This document shows positions 1 to 11,019 of a stretch of 64,000 nt of DNA, in pieces (positions within the stretch are counted from its first letter, which is position 1; each line of letters opens with the position of its first letter). The notes beneath the pieces are model-generated. The model searched no databases. It worked only from the letters and a program-made list of their open reading frames with translations, and was not told the DNA's origin. The stretch spans positions 1,612,001-1,676,000 of the forward strand of contig JAVFKD010000002.1 of assembly GCA_036429605.1 (NCBI GenBank). The letters run 5' to 3'. The stretch comes from Cladobotryum mycophilum (lineage: Eukaryota; Ascomycota; Sordariomycetes; Hypocreales; Hypocreaceae). A program made the position numbers and the translations under genes.

Positions 1-81
1 ATTAAGCCACACGTATACCCTAGAAAACTAATAACATGCCCATCCATCATCCAGAATGTTTACCGTATGCACATGGTCCCC

Positions 82-1935
82 TCAAACCTTGTACTGATCT
101 TCCTTGCGGAGACGTCCCAGCGCAACCTGCAAATGCACCGTTCCATGCGTTCCATACTCCAACTCCGCCACCTCGCCCCAGCGGTCTGTCAGCAGGTTGA
201 TGTAATCCCAGAGCTTGTAGCGATACAGGAAACGGAAGACGGCGGCATAGGCGCTGTCGAGCGCGCCGACGATCCAGGCGTGATGGCTGCTGGCAGCCTC
301 TCCGACGATGTGGAATTTGCTGTCTGCCGCTGGTCGCGATAGGTAAGGGTACAGGTTGCTGAATTGACTTGGAGCAAAGAGGGCGAATGCGCCTGCGGTG
401 TTTGGATCGTGTGACCATGAGTAGGAATTGTGGACGCCCAGGTAAGCGTCCTTGATGCGCTGGTACGTCATGTGCTCTGCGTGGATCCGTGCCAGGTTTT
501 GCAAAATTAGCTCGACCAACTCCTCCTGATCGGGCTGTTGGCCACTGACGAGAGATCCAAGGCGCGTTGCGTCCTGAGCCCAGGTGTACGAAGCCAGCAG
601 CACGGCAGGCTTGTCGGCGCCGTCGTGGAGGTTGTACGAGGGGTAGACGCATGTGCGAAGGGGTAGGTCGCTGCTCGCGACGCCTCCCTCCGTGATGCCG
701 CAGTCGACGATCCACCAGGGGTAGCTAAACCTCAGCGCAACCTTGACAGAGTCGTCGTAATGCAGACCGCGAATCGCGTCCTTTTGCGAGGGGTGCAACT
801 CCAGCGAGCGCAGGTCCATACGCCCCAGACAGCCCAGCGACGTGGTGTTGAACACGGTTGCGTATCCGTCACGCTGCTCCGCTTCACTGGCGACCTTGAC
901 GGACATGTTTCCATCTTCCGTGGATTCGTGATCGATGGTAATGACATCGACTCTCTTGCCCGTCTGGATGGGCGTGCTGAGCTTGCTCGTTATGGCATCC
1001 GTGAGGAGCGAGGTCCCTCCCTCGATGCAGAACCACTTGACATCCGTGCCGGGATAGTCAAAGTCAAACGAGTCTATGACGCTCTCGGAAAAGGCCTGGT
1101 CAAACAGGTTGGTAGACGTATTCTGCGTCTCCATCCACTGGATGGCGAAGAAGTCGTACTTGGTCTCCTTGCCATCCGGCCCTCCCCGCCTGAGGTACTC
1201 CCTAGTGCTGTAGTCATCCACCTTCATGAGGTTTTCGAATCCAACCCTGAAGTTCTTTGCTAGCTCTTCCTTATATGGACCAAAGGCGTCGTTCAGGATC
1301 CCTTCCACGTTGTCAACCACGTCGTTGGGCACGGAACCACCGTTCCGCACGCTGACACGGTAGGGATCCTCTGTGTTTGGGACATACAGCCTGTCATTGA
1401 ACAACTGGGGACAAGCTGGGCCACCGTCTAAAATGTAAGGGATCAAGGGCATCTTGGTGCGTTCAAACAGGTCAAAGGTACGGTTCATGGTGGGGATTTT
1501 CGGATACCTCATGGCTCCAATGTCATAGTAGTCATGCTTCTCCTCGCTGAAATAGTGAGTGTACAAGCGACCACCGACCCTGGTGTTGGATTCGAGAATG
1601 TCGTACGTGAGGTTGGGGATCTTTAGGTCGTCCAATATCATGGCAATGTAAAGACCCGCGACGCCAGCGCCGATGATGCACACCTTTCGTGGTGGCAGTT
1701 CCTCATCGCCGAGCCTGCCGCCTGGTGCACGTCCGCCTTCTGCTGGGAAGTGAGGATCTGGGGGTAGGTTGTCGTACGTGACAGGCTCAGCACCGAGTTC
1801 AGGGAACGGTATATCATGCACGCTGCGCAGGTTCCTGGAGGTGAGCACATTGATCTCTGCGGCAAGCTTCTGGCGGACCAGACGCTGGGCCCAGAGACCC
1901 TTGATGTCCACAGTAGTAGTGGCGGTGGTGCTCAT
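82..1935 (-). CDS. L-amino-acid oxidase (FAD-dependent amine oxidase family)
   Basis: Intronless 617-residue protein. Family enzymes oxidatively deaminate L-amino acids to 2-oxo acids, releasing ammonia and H2O2. A Rossmann FAD-binding motif, IIGAGVAGLY, lies at about residues 87-96, followed by the amine-oxidase RVGGR motif near 120. A C-terminal FAD-contacting segment GEAASSHHAW is at 545-554. The stretch DIGAMRYPKIP after the RVGGR motif is typical of fungal L-amino-acid oxidases. There is no signal peptide or peroxisomal SKL-type tail, so a cytosolic location is inferred. The gene is divergent from an FAD oxidase at 2601, with 665 bp between the starts, which suggests shared nitrogen-related control. 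Function at family level is firm; substrate range is not visible in the sequence. Confidence 0.9.
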   Translation of the reverse strand: MSTTATTTVDIKGLWAQRLVRQKLAAEINVLTSRNLRSVHDIPFPELGAEPVTYDNLPPDPHFPAEGGRAPGGRLGDEELPPRKVCIIGAGVAGLYIAMILDDLKIPNLTYDILESNTRVGGRLYTHYFSEEKHDYYDIGAMRYPKIPTMNRTFDLFERTKMPLIPYILDGGPACPQLFNDRLYVPNTEDPYRVSVRNGGSVPNDVVDNVEGILNDAFGPYKEELAKNFRVGFENLMKVDDYSTREYLRRGGPDGKETKYDFFAIQWMETQNTSTNLFDQAFSESVIDSFDFDYPGTDVKWFCIEGGTSLLTDAITSKLSTPIQTGKRVDVITIDHESTEDGNMSVKVASEAEQRDGYATVFNTTSLGCLGRMDLRSLELHPSQKDAIRGLHYDDSVKVALRFSYPWWIVDCGITEGGVASSDLPLRTCVYPSYNLHDGADKPAVLLASYTWAQDATRLGSLVSGQQPDQEELVELILQNLARIHAEHMTYQRIKDAYLGVHNSYSWSHDPNTAGAFALFAPSQFSNLYPYLSRPAADSKFHIVGEAASSHHAWIVGALDSAYAAVFRFLYRYKLWDYINLLTDRWGEVAELEYGTHGTVHLQVALGRLRKEDQYKV

Positions 1936-2600
1936 GATTGCGATGATAAAGAGTAAAAAGGATCAGACGAATAGGGAAACTGGTGCTAGGTGAGGTTGCT
2001 GTTGTTCCGTTTTCTTGACCCTCAATGCTGGATTTCTTCTCATTCATATATCTCCCCGTTTGTTTCCTACTTGAGAGGTATCCTGCGAGTTCTTCAATAG
2101 TTTCGCCCATCTCCGCTCCTGTCCCACCATCCGAACATCCAATACGTGACCGAGGAACAGCACTGCACAGCCTGATTCGCCGACTCCATAAGCAAACGGC
2201 ACAATTCTCCCGTCAATGACGTTGAAAGCTGAAAACACATCACCCTCTCCCAATGTTCATTGAGGCCATTCTCTAGAATGGCATTGGCTCGAACCATTGT
2301 CCGATTCCCCCATCCAGTAACCGCAGCCAGCCATATACATCGGGGCTTGGACTAGAGCATCCAAATATTGAAAAGATGCATGCGCGCGGCTGGAGTCGTT
2401 GGTATGTTGTGCACACATCACCTTGGCGCCCGTCATACACCCACTTCGGAAAACCCGATTGGATATGAATAGGTCGCTTGGAGGAGCGTTACATTGCATT
2501 GTGCGGCAGGTAGTTGAGCATATAAAACAGGCTTCGGGCGAGAAGGAGGAAACAAGTCCTCACTCAAACATCCCATAAGAAAATACATCTAATATTCGAC
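1936..2600. promoter_or_regulatory. Divergent intergenic promoter region
   Basis: This 665 bp gap separates the divergently transcribed L-amino-acid oxidase and FAD oxidase and must hold both promoters. Short ORFs here (up to 98 codons) have no recognisable features. A GATAA sits just upstream of the L-amino-acid oxidase start (about 1948), a possible AreA-type GATA site, but single GATA cores are common by chance. Confidence 0.5.
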
Positions 2601-4325
2601 ATGGCTTCAACTGATCTCTTTGATGTTGTCGTTGTTGGTGGTGGCCCCATAGGTCTGGCAACCGCCTACGAGGTGGCCAAGGCTGGTTCCAAAGCCGTGG
2701 TTCTCGAGCAGAATAACTTCTTCAACCAGTCAGGAAGCTCTGGCGATTTGGCTCGCATGTTTCGAACCATGTAAGTTGCATCAAGTCATAGTTTCCACAG
2801 TTACTCATATTATTTTCTGCAGGTATACAGAGGACTTCATGGCCGATCTGGCCAAAGAGGCAATGGATCTCTGGGATGATCTTGAGAAGGATGCCGGAAC
2901 TGCTCTTCGATGGATGAGCGGCCTCCTCAACTTTGGAGACAAAGACTTGGGCGAGCATACACCCGAAGGTGCGCCACTGTCGACATATGCCCCAGGCATG
3001 TCTCTCATTCGTTTGCTCACATTTTCACAGGAACCTTATTGGGACCGATTCCCAACCTGCAGCGACTCAACATGACATATCAAGAGCGTAAGCGATGTTC
3101 CAGCGTGATCCTACTACCACCTTGGCCCCGCATGCACTGACTTCCAATCGCCAGTAACCGCCAAAGAAATCGAGGAGCGATATCCGTTCAAGAACCTGAA
3201 CTCTGAATGGCTTGGCCTCTTTGCGCCCGACAACGGCGTGATCAACGTCCAGCTTCTTCTCAGGACACTGCTCAGTCTTGCCAAGGCCTATGGAGCCGAG
3301 GCGAGACAGCACACGCGCGTGGAAGCAATCCATCTCTCCCAAGATGACAAGTCCATTTGGGAGGTACACACCAAGCACCACGAAACGGAGTCCATCGTGT
3401 ACAGAACGAAGAAGATTGTCATCGCCTCGGGTGCCTTTGCGAACCACGTCCTGAAGCCGAGCTTCGGCATTTCCCTCGATCTCGACATTTGGGAGATGGT
3501 GGCCTGCTACTTCAACTGCAATGCCGGACCTGGCGGAACCATCTTTCCCAGTTACGTGCATCCACGCAGGTCGCATGATCGTCGTCGGAATAACCGCTAA
3601 CGTTGCATTCACAGGCATGTGGTTCCAGTTCGCGCCCGACAAGGACGGCCAGTCCCAGCTCTTCTACGGGTTTCCCACGCTGCCCTGGGGCCCCCCAACC
3701 TCGCCCGCATCGCTGTCGACGCAGCCACTCGGCGAATCAAAGACCCCAGCGAACGTCTCACAAACGTGCTCAATCCCGAAGATATTAAGAACGTACAAGA
3801 TTTCGTTAGGGACCATGTCGCCGGCCTTGATTCGACAGTGCCTGCATATACGACCAGCTGCCTGCAGACGAATGTATTCGGTAAGCGAACCTTGTTATGG
3901 ATACTTACCCATCCATTCATCCACCCACCCACCCACTACAATCCACGAAAGCAAATAGTAGGCGATGTGATGCGTCAATTCCGGCTGCTAATGTGTACGT
4001 AATACCTGCAGACAACATGTTCGTTCTCGACTTTGTTCCAGAAAAGTACCTTCACGGTGGGCCCAAGGACAGCGTGGTAGTATTCACAGCCGGCTGGGCC
4101 ATGAAATTTGTGCCCATGTTGGGCAAGGCCCTAGCCGAGCTCGCCCTGACCGGCAAGTCCAAATACGCACTCGAGGAGTTTGCCATTACCCGCAAAGACC
4201 CCATCACAGGCAAGGGTATCATCGTCGATGGGGAGGCGAGGCATAGCGAGAATGTGAGCTCCTTTGCCTTTAAGCAGCAAGGATCGGGTTCTTCCATCAG
4301 AGGACTCCATAACACGGGCTCATAG
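2601..4325 (+). CDS. Sarcosine/amino-acid oxidase-like FAD oxidoreductase (single-base frameshift)
   Basis: Six exons: 2601-2770, 2823-2968, 3031-3087, 3155-3550, 3615-3880 and 4012-4325. The product resembles monomeric sarcosine oxidase / fructosyl-amine oxidase enzymes of the DAO superfamily, which oxidise secondary amines with FAD. An N-terminal VVVGGGPIGLA motif binds ADP. Cys339 in TSCLQTNVF matches the place where this family attaches flavin covalently. The frame breaks in a six-C run at 3691-3696: upstream reads FYGFPTLPWGPP, and the family-like continuation NLARIAVDAATRRI is in another frame. The spliced exons total 1,349 nt; one added base gives 1,350 (449 aa). I treat the break as probable sequence error, but a real mutation is possible. 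The exact substrate is unknown. Confidence 0.8.
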
Positions 4326-5575
4326 GCTGTTTGATCCAATAGGCAGACTTTTTCCTGCACCTTGGCATGTAGGTATGTATGTATGCACGCACATAGTCGT
4401 ATGATGGATGCATGTTCCACATCCTGGTTGCCCGAGGACGTGGGGCCGTTTGCCCGGATGAAGAGAGAGGGCGGGTGGGGTCTTTCAGCTGAAACAAACT
4501 TGGAGGAGAAGATTCGCAACGGTGCGGGGTTGATGGGGGGATGAAAAACAAGGAAAATGTCGGCAGTTTTTGTGAAAGTTAATGCATATGCATAGTCTTT
4601 TTGAAGTTTTTGACTCCATTATTCGAAAGATGGGTGGTGTGATCATTTGTATTAAACAAGGATACTTCCAGCTTCGATAGCAAAGGTCCAGGGTCATCTC
4701 AGCTTCTCCATTCATGTCTCTTCCGGGTTACTGAGAGGGGAACGAGTCAAATTCACAAATCGATAATGCGGGAATCAGCGGTCCGGGCCCTGGTCGGCAC
4801 TAATCAATCATGCATGATGGCGATGTTTTCATGTGCCCGAGAGACTCTTCTGATTTGTCGCCTCATTTGGGGACGCGAGTATGTTAGACTCCTCGGCCAG
4901 TGTGCGTCAAGCCATTCCTCATATTACTCATACTTTGATAGTTTTGATTGGGAGTTTGCTATTCGCTCAAGAGAACGATGTGGAGGGGAGGCTATCAGGA
5001 GAGTCCGAAAGACTGATTTGCTCAATATGCCTCCCACGCCTTAATTGCCCTGCTTTGGATGAAAATTAATCTAGATGTCCATCTCTCTCTTAAATTTGAC
5101 ACGTGATGGTCTGACAGGGCTCCTGTCGATCTGCGTCGGCTCGCTTGTGTGCAATGGCCCAGAGCAGTGACTTACACTGCAATGTGTGAATGAATATGAG
5201 GCCGATCGACGATGTCCACTGATAGCATCGGGTGAATAAGCAAAGGACCTTAAACTACCCTGAATGGCTTTGTGATGTTGAAAGGTTGAGTAGACGGTAA
5301 GTTGATAATACAACCAAGGAAAGAATAGGAAAAAGTAAAGAAACAACGCAATAGTAAAAGCTCCTAATCAGGTTAATAAACCGTTGATCAACGGCGCGGA
5401 ATAACCCACTTCCAAATAGTCATGTCATCACCACTACTTGCTCGTATCTCGTTTCACGAGTAACAAGAGGGGAAGATAGACTTGAACCATGCGCTCAATA
5501 GAGGTTGTCAACTGTTAGCAACATAGAGTCTCTGGATAACTTCATACTCATGAGCAAAACAAGGACGCCTGAATA
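4326..5575. other. Intergenic, no gene seen
   Basis: About 1.25 kb between the FAD oxidase and the alpha/beta hydrolase. Short ORFs on both strands lack codon structure or recognisable motifs. It should contain the 3' end of the first gene and the promoter of the second. Confidence 0.6.
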
Positions 5576-6728
5576 ATGGTCCAAAAGTTAACCAGAGAGT
5601 ATGCCCACCACGGCATGTCTCTAGAATGTGACATCTACACCGATAATGACTACCCCGAGGATGCACCCGTGTTTCTATACTTTCACCCCGGAGGACTCGT
5701 CGATTGGGGCCGTAATGTCATCGCTCCCTGGCTAGTTCAAGTAAGTTTATACACCCCCTACTCATACAAATCTACATACCCTAGAGGTCAGCCATGAAGA
5801 ATTAATGGTTGTTAATTGCGTGTAGAGCTGTGTCCAACGAAAGTGGCCGTTAATCAGCCCGAGCTATCGGCTGCTCCCGCAAACTGGCGCAAACGGTCTC
5901 CTCGAAGATGTTTCGGCGGCTTATGAATTTGCGCAGAACTGGGATACTTCTTCACCTGGAGTGAAACGACATGTCATTGCCGGAGGGGCCAGCGGTGGTG
6001 AGTCCCCACAACCAAGTATATCCACTCATCTGAAAGCGAGTTTCCTGACACCCGAATCTAGGATTCTTCGCCGCCGCTCTCATCGCCCATCATTGCAACC
6101 CCCTCCCGTCGCCCTCCTCTCCATCCAAGGGATCAACACCTTCCGCCATCCCTTCTTCAACTCCTCTACCCTCCTCACCCCTGAGCCCATCCCCGATTCA
6201 GACATGGAAGATATCATATCTGGCCCCATCCAAATAGGCACCACCCCCGTTAGCGACCCTTCTGCTTTTCACACGGACAAGATCCTCCCCGACGCTTCGA
6301 AGAATCCCCACTACAAGCCTCCCTCCCCTCCTCCCACCGCTCCACAGGATAACTCGGAGCCGAATAGGGGAATGCTGTATGATTACTACACATACAGGAA
6401 CGCTTGGCTTGACTTGGTCGGCTCCATCGACCCAGGATATGACTGGGCTCGTGATTCTGCTGCCAAAGAACGAGCTGAAAAGTGGCCGCCAACAGTCATT
6501 TTCCATGGCAATCAGGACTTTGACGTACCCGTAGGCGTAAGCCAGTTCATGTACGAGAAATTTGGGCCCGCCAAAGTGGACCTCTTCATCGCAAACGACC
6601 AGCCTCATCTCTTTGAGTTGGGGAGTTTCATCGAAGATACTGATTCTGGTATGGTTGCTGTGAGACAAGCAGTAGCTCGGTTAGATGTCCTCGTAGCAAA
6701 GGCATACAATGGCAACAAGACATCCTGA
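5576..6728 (+). CDS. Alpha/beta hydrolase (HSL/esterase-like; single-base frameshift)
   Basis: Three exons: 5576-5740, 5826-5997 and 6062-6728. The fold is an alpha/beta hydrolase of the esterase/lipase type. An oxyanion-hole motif HPGG is at residues 37-40. The nucleophile elbow is GASGG with Ser111. A C-terminal acid segment GNQDFDVP (Asp265 or Asp267) and His295 in QPHLFE complete the triad. A five-C run at 6099-6103 breaks the frame: GGFFAAALIAHHCN reads in one frame and PVALLSIQGINTF follows in another. The spliced length is 1,004 nt, and one added base gives 1,005 (334 aa). No signal peptide is visible. Its substrate is unknown; lying next to two FAD oxidases, it could belong to the same catabolic group, but that is inference. 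Confidence 0.8.
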
Positions 6729-6977
6729 ATAGTAAATGCAAGTAGATAGAATTCAAATGTTTTAAATAGCCCAACGTTCTTTAAAAGCTCATAAAATCCC
6801 ATTGGGGAACATGTGTAAGTTGGTGTACATCATCAACCTTTACTCCGATAATGCATAAGTATCTGAACAGTAAAATCAATCGCAAAATCAACCAATGCTT
6901 CGTTTTGCTTACCCCCCACAATTCGCTATGATACTGAGGTGATCCTGGGGTGGTCCTGAGATGGTACCTCGTCACCC

Positions 6978-9467
6978 TCATTGTGTCGGCGCGCTCTCAA
7001 CGCTCTCCTCGTACTCCGTAAGTCGCAATGCTTCCTCTACATCACCAACAAAATGTCTCTCACCACCGCACAGTGCAACGATGCCACTCCTCTCCATGAG
7101 AATCCACACTGGATGATTTCGGCTGCTTGGCACACGGGAGAAGATGACGCGGACACCTCGCTCACGATATTCACTAACAATCTCTTCAAGCACCTGTGTG
7201 CCAGATCCGTCAATTGACATCATACCATGAATGTCAAAAATGATGTTCCTATTTGACTCTTGGCTGCGGATACGCGGCAGTGCTGGATGTGCGTTTGACG
7301 TTCCGTAGTACTCCAACCGGCGAAGACGAGCCTTGAGCTCACCAGTGTTGGCAAAAGTCAATGGCTCGGGAATCTTGACAATCAAGCAACCTTCAATAAA
7401 CTCGATATTTGAGCCCGCCTCGGCATTCTCGAACTTGTGGGTACCGGGAACACGGCCCAAAATCTGAATACGCGGTCGTGTGCTGTGCTTGATGACCATC
7501 AAGAGAGAGATGCCGACGCCAAGCGCCATTCCCAAGGTTAAGGAATAGAAAATTGTGGTGACCACGATGATACCCATCAGCATGAGTTCCGTCCAGCCAC
7601 GGATGCGCAAGAAGAAATGGATGTCGTGAGGCGCTTCTTCTATCAGCGACCAAGCAACAACGGAGATCATGGCCGACAAAACAGGTTTCTTTTCATGGTT
7701 AGCCAATGTCAAAAGTCCAAGATGGTGAATGTGTGCGTACCGGGATGTAGTAAAAGTATGGCAGTAGAAATAGAACAGATAGCAGTGCAATGGCACTGAG
7801 AAAGACGGAGCTCATGGGAGTCTTTGCACCAGTCGTCTTGTTGACCTTACTTCGTCCATAACCACCAAACGCAGGCAAACTCATAAAGCCTGCTCCGATC
7901 AAGTTCGCGGTGCCGAGAGCAATCATTTCTCGGTTCGCACTTAGCTCGATACCTGGGATTGAGCTGCGGCCTAAACTCTTTGCTGCCACGGATGACTCGA
8001 AAAAGCCAAGCAATGCAATGAGGAAACCGGTGGGCATGGAGGCGCGAATTTGATCCATGTAAGCTAACTGGAAAGGCCAACGGAAGTTGAAAAGTCCAGC
8101 AGAAGCTGGCTTCACAGAGCCCAGAATCTCAACGCCTTTCTCATCCCATCCGAGCTTCCAGCAAAGGACAGCAGACGCTACGACAACGACAAAGCGGTCC
8201 GGAATGAAAACGACAGCGGGATATCTCTTGTCTAATCGCTTCTTCAACTCACTACGAAATTTGATCAGTACTTGCCTAAAAAAATGCACGTTGATTCTAA
8301 CTCACCGGAAAACCATAATGATGAGGAAGCTGACGCCAGCAATGATGAATGTTAGACGATGGGTCTCATGAACGTGGTCAATCATGAATCGAATCTTGTC
8401 AACACTGCTTCCGTGGCTAGCACCCGTCTCCAAAGCTAGCTCAGCCAAACCAAGCTCGGGAATGAGCTGATCTACCGCAATGACGAAACCAATGGCGCTG
8501 ATGAACCCTCTCAAGAATGGTCTGCTCAATACGCTGTCCAAGAAGCCCAATCTTGCCAAGCCTGCAATGAGGACAATTGCACCTGCAATTCCAGCAGTCA
8601 CACCACAGATCTGAGCATGCAGAAGATCGTCCATTTCGGGATCGTCACCATCAGAGTCAATGACGGCTTTTACCACCGTTCCAACCATAAGAGACCCTGC
8701 AGCCTCCGGTCCGATGACCATTTGTGGGCAGGAGCCGAGGATGGCATATATGAAAGGGTTGAAGACAAACGCATAGAGACCGTTGATGGGAGGCACGTGA
8801 GCAAGATTGGACGCAAGCGAGAGAGCCATCGGGAGGTAGAACGAAGCCATTGTAATGGCGGCGATCAAGTCACCTTGCAAGTAGGAAAACTTGTATTGTC
8901 GGATCCAGGTCAAGCAAGGAATGTAGTATGCCAAGTACCTGAGAAAAGTCCAAATTAGCCACAGATTTCCGATCAAACAAACAATCTCGGAACTCACATG
9001 AAAGGCGTGTCGCGGAATCCAGCCTGTTCCGCCAGCTCGCTGGTTTGACCCATCTTCTTCGTCCGCAGCAGGTTTCCAAGGCGCCTCCTCCAGTCGGCAT
9101 TGTCTTGCGTGTCGTCTTTGTACACTCCATCGTCTGCTTCCGATTCTTGTGTATTGTATACGGTGCTATCGAAGCTCTGGCCAAACAAGCCTCCAGACGG
9201 GGTGGACGGTCGAGGGCTAAAGGTACCGTGAGTGCAGACACCGCCGTGTGCGGGATGCGTCGATCGAGAGCTTTGCGCGCCGCCGGGAATCAGTGGTGAC
9301 AATTCGCTTGGAATCAAGGGCTCTGTCGAGGAAGACGCTTTGCCACCGTCACTTCCAGTGCTACCAGGTCTGCCGCTCGGAGAATGGCTCTGTCGAAGAG
9401 AGCTCGGGTGAGCAGGACGATGGTCCTTGGAGGACTCTCCATGGCTGAGAGAAGGTGGCCCCGCCAT
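6978..9467 (-). CDS. SulP-family sulfate permease with STAS domain
   Basis: Four exons on the minus strand: 9467-8998, 8938-8306, 8251-7741 and 7688-6978, giving 774 aa. SulP/SLC26 proteins import sulfate or related anions across the plasma membrane (vacuolar forms exist). A Ser/Pro-rich cytosolic tail of about 150 residues precedes the hydrophobic core. The core carries ASFYLPMALSLA and QMVIGPEAAGSLMVG, both typical of SulP. A C-terminal STAS domain (about residues 590-750) contains NIIFDIHGMMSIDGSG, where STAS proteins bind regulatory partners. I chose the Met at 9467 because it starts a typical disordered N-terminus; an in-frame Met at 9629 is also open. For intron 2, the 54 bp choice (8252-8305) is preferred over a 30 bp alternative that is too short for fungal splicing. 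Confidence 0.9.
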
Positions 9468-11019
9468 GGTTATACCAGCAAATGCGTGATTGTCGCTCGG
9501 TACACACAAACAACAACTGCAGTTCAACGCAATGCGTGAAACGATGGCAGGTGAAGATGGAGCCGATCCCGCAGTCTGACGGCTTGAGTCGTGGACTGGC
9601 GGCGGCGTCGAAGCAAGGGCTAGATCCAACGAAGGGAGACGAAACCCATGAGCCAGGGGGGAACAATGGCGGCGAGGACGAAGACGAGGGAGGAGCAGAA
9701 GGACGGGGACAAAGGAAGACAGACGCTCGGTTAACTATGCCATCAAGGTATAAAGTCCGGGCGGAGGTATGCCCTTTGGAGAGAGAGAAAAAAGGAAAGA
9801 CAGAAAAGACAGTCCAGACCTCTTGGTTCGGGATGTTGGTCGTAGGTCTACGTATTTTCGTATGCGAATGGATCCATCCCATGCGGAGAAGCGATCCATA
9901 GCGACCAAGCGAATTAACCGGGCTGGATGCCAAACGCCGTGGAATGACATCAGTGGGGGGCTTCAGTGGACTACAGCACCTGTAACCACCCAAACCACCA
10001 CTGACACCTGCACACCCTGACTCTCTCCACTGATCACGAGCCGCGGATAGAGAGTGCTATAGGCCATATACGGTGAGAAAGGCGCCAACAGTGCACACCG
10101 CCAAGCTGAAGACGATAAGCCCAGCGCCAATGGGAGGGTTTACGGTTGGATAACAGTATCCTCAAAGGGGGCCCTTCTCGAGCAGATGCATGTGGCTGCT
10201 CTCCAGTTGATTGCTTTATCCCTCATTGTTGATGCAAATTTGGGCTGTTACTGGAGCCCGATATCGAAACCTACCTACTCCCTGTGCTGAAACCCTGAAA
10301 TCAACAAACACTGATTGATTGATTGACTGGAAGTGGACGATGCAACCTCCCCCACGCGTCCGTTTTGTGACGGTAACATCTCATGCACGAGAGTGGCCCC
10401 CCCAAAGATTGATTGTCTGAGCACTTGAAGAATGTACCGGTACCCGCGGCATTGATGAGTGCTACCTACATCTTGATGGCTGGGCCATTCCTGATATTGT
10501 GCATTCTCAATGGCGATCAGCGGATGCTCTCCCTCCTACTGTGTCGCAGATCCAAATTGACGTTCAACTTCAAACCATGAGACAACCATTAGTACCATGT
10601 AAGAATAGAATTGATACTATTGCAAGACTGTGTGTGACACATATTTACTGGTCTCGAGGGAAAAGAGCAAAAACGTGTTGATATTGGATCCCTCTAGATT
10701 TCTTGGTATTTCACTTTGTTACCTAAGTATTCCATAATACGCATCTTGGTATTCATCCAATTGGTAATAATTGGTTTGGCGTCAGCAGATGCAATGCAAC
10801 CCGCCATGTCACCTCTCACACATTCACACATACACATGCACATGTAATTACGCATCAACTCGGCAAACAAGAAGTATGGCGTCAGGTAATTATGTATTTG
10901 ATTGGCCCAATCGTTAAATCAGTCGTACGCTTTCATTCTAATCCAAAAACACATTTCAACAAAACAATATCATATCATACATGGAACTTTTGTGCTGTTC
11001 TTGTTTGTTTGTTTGTTTT
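9468..11019. other. Intergenic, no gene seen
   Basis: This 1.55 kb stretch holds the sulfate permease promoter and the 3' flank of the thiolase. Overlapping ORFs of up to 210 codons at 9361-9993 run antisense to or overlap the permease leader and lack recognisable features. A short GATT repeat lies at about 10312-10326. Confidence 0.55.

Noticed and set aside
47..715. 222-codon minus-strand ORF
   Set aside because: Overlaps the L-amino-acid oxidase in another frame; Arg/Pro-rich shadow.
8276..8305. 30 bp intron alternative in the sulfate permease
   Set aside because: It keeps frame but is too short for fungal splicing; the 54 bp choice also keeps frame.
9455..9901. 148-codon plus-strand ORF
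   Set aside because: Antisense to the sulfate permease leader; low complexity, no motif.
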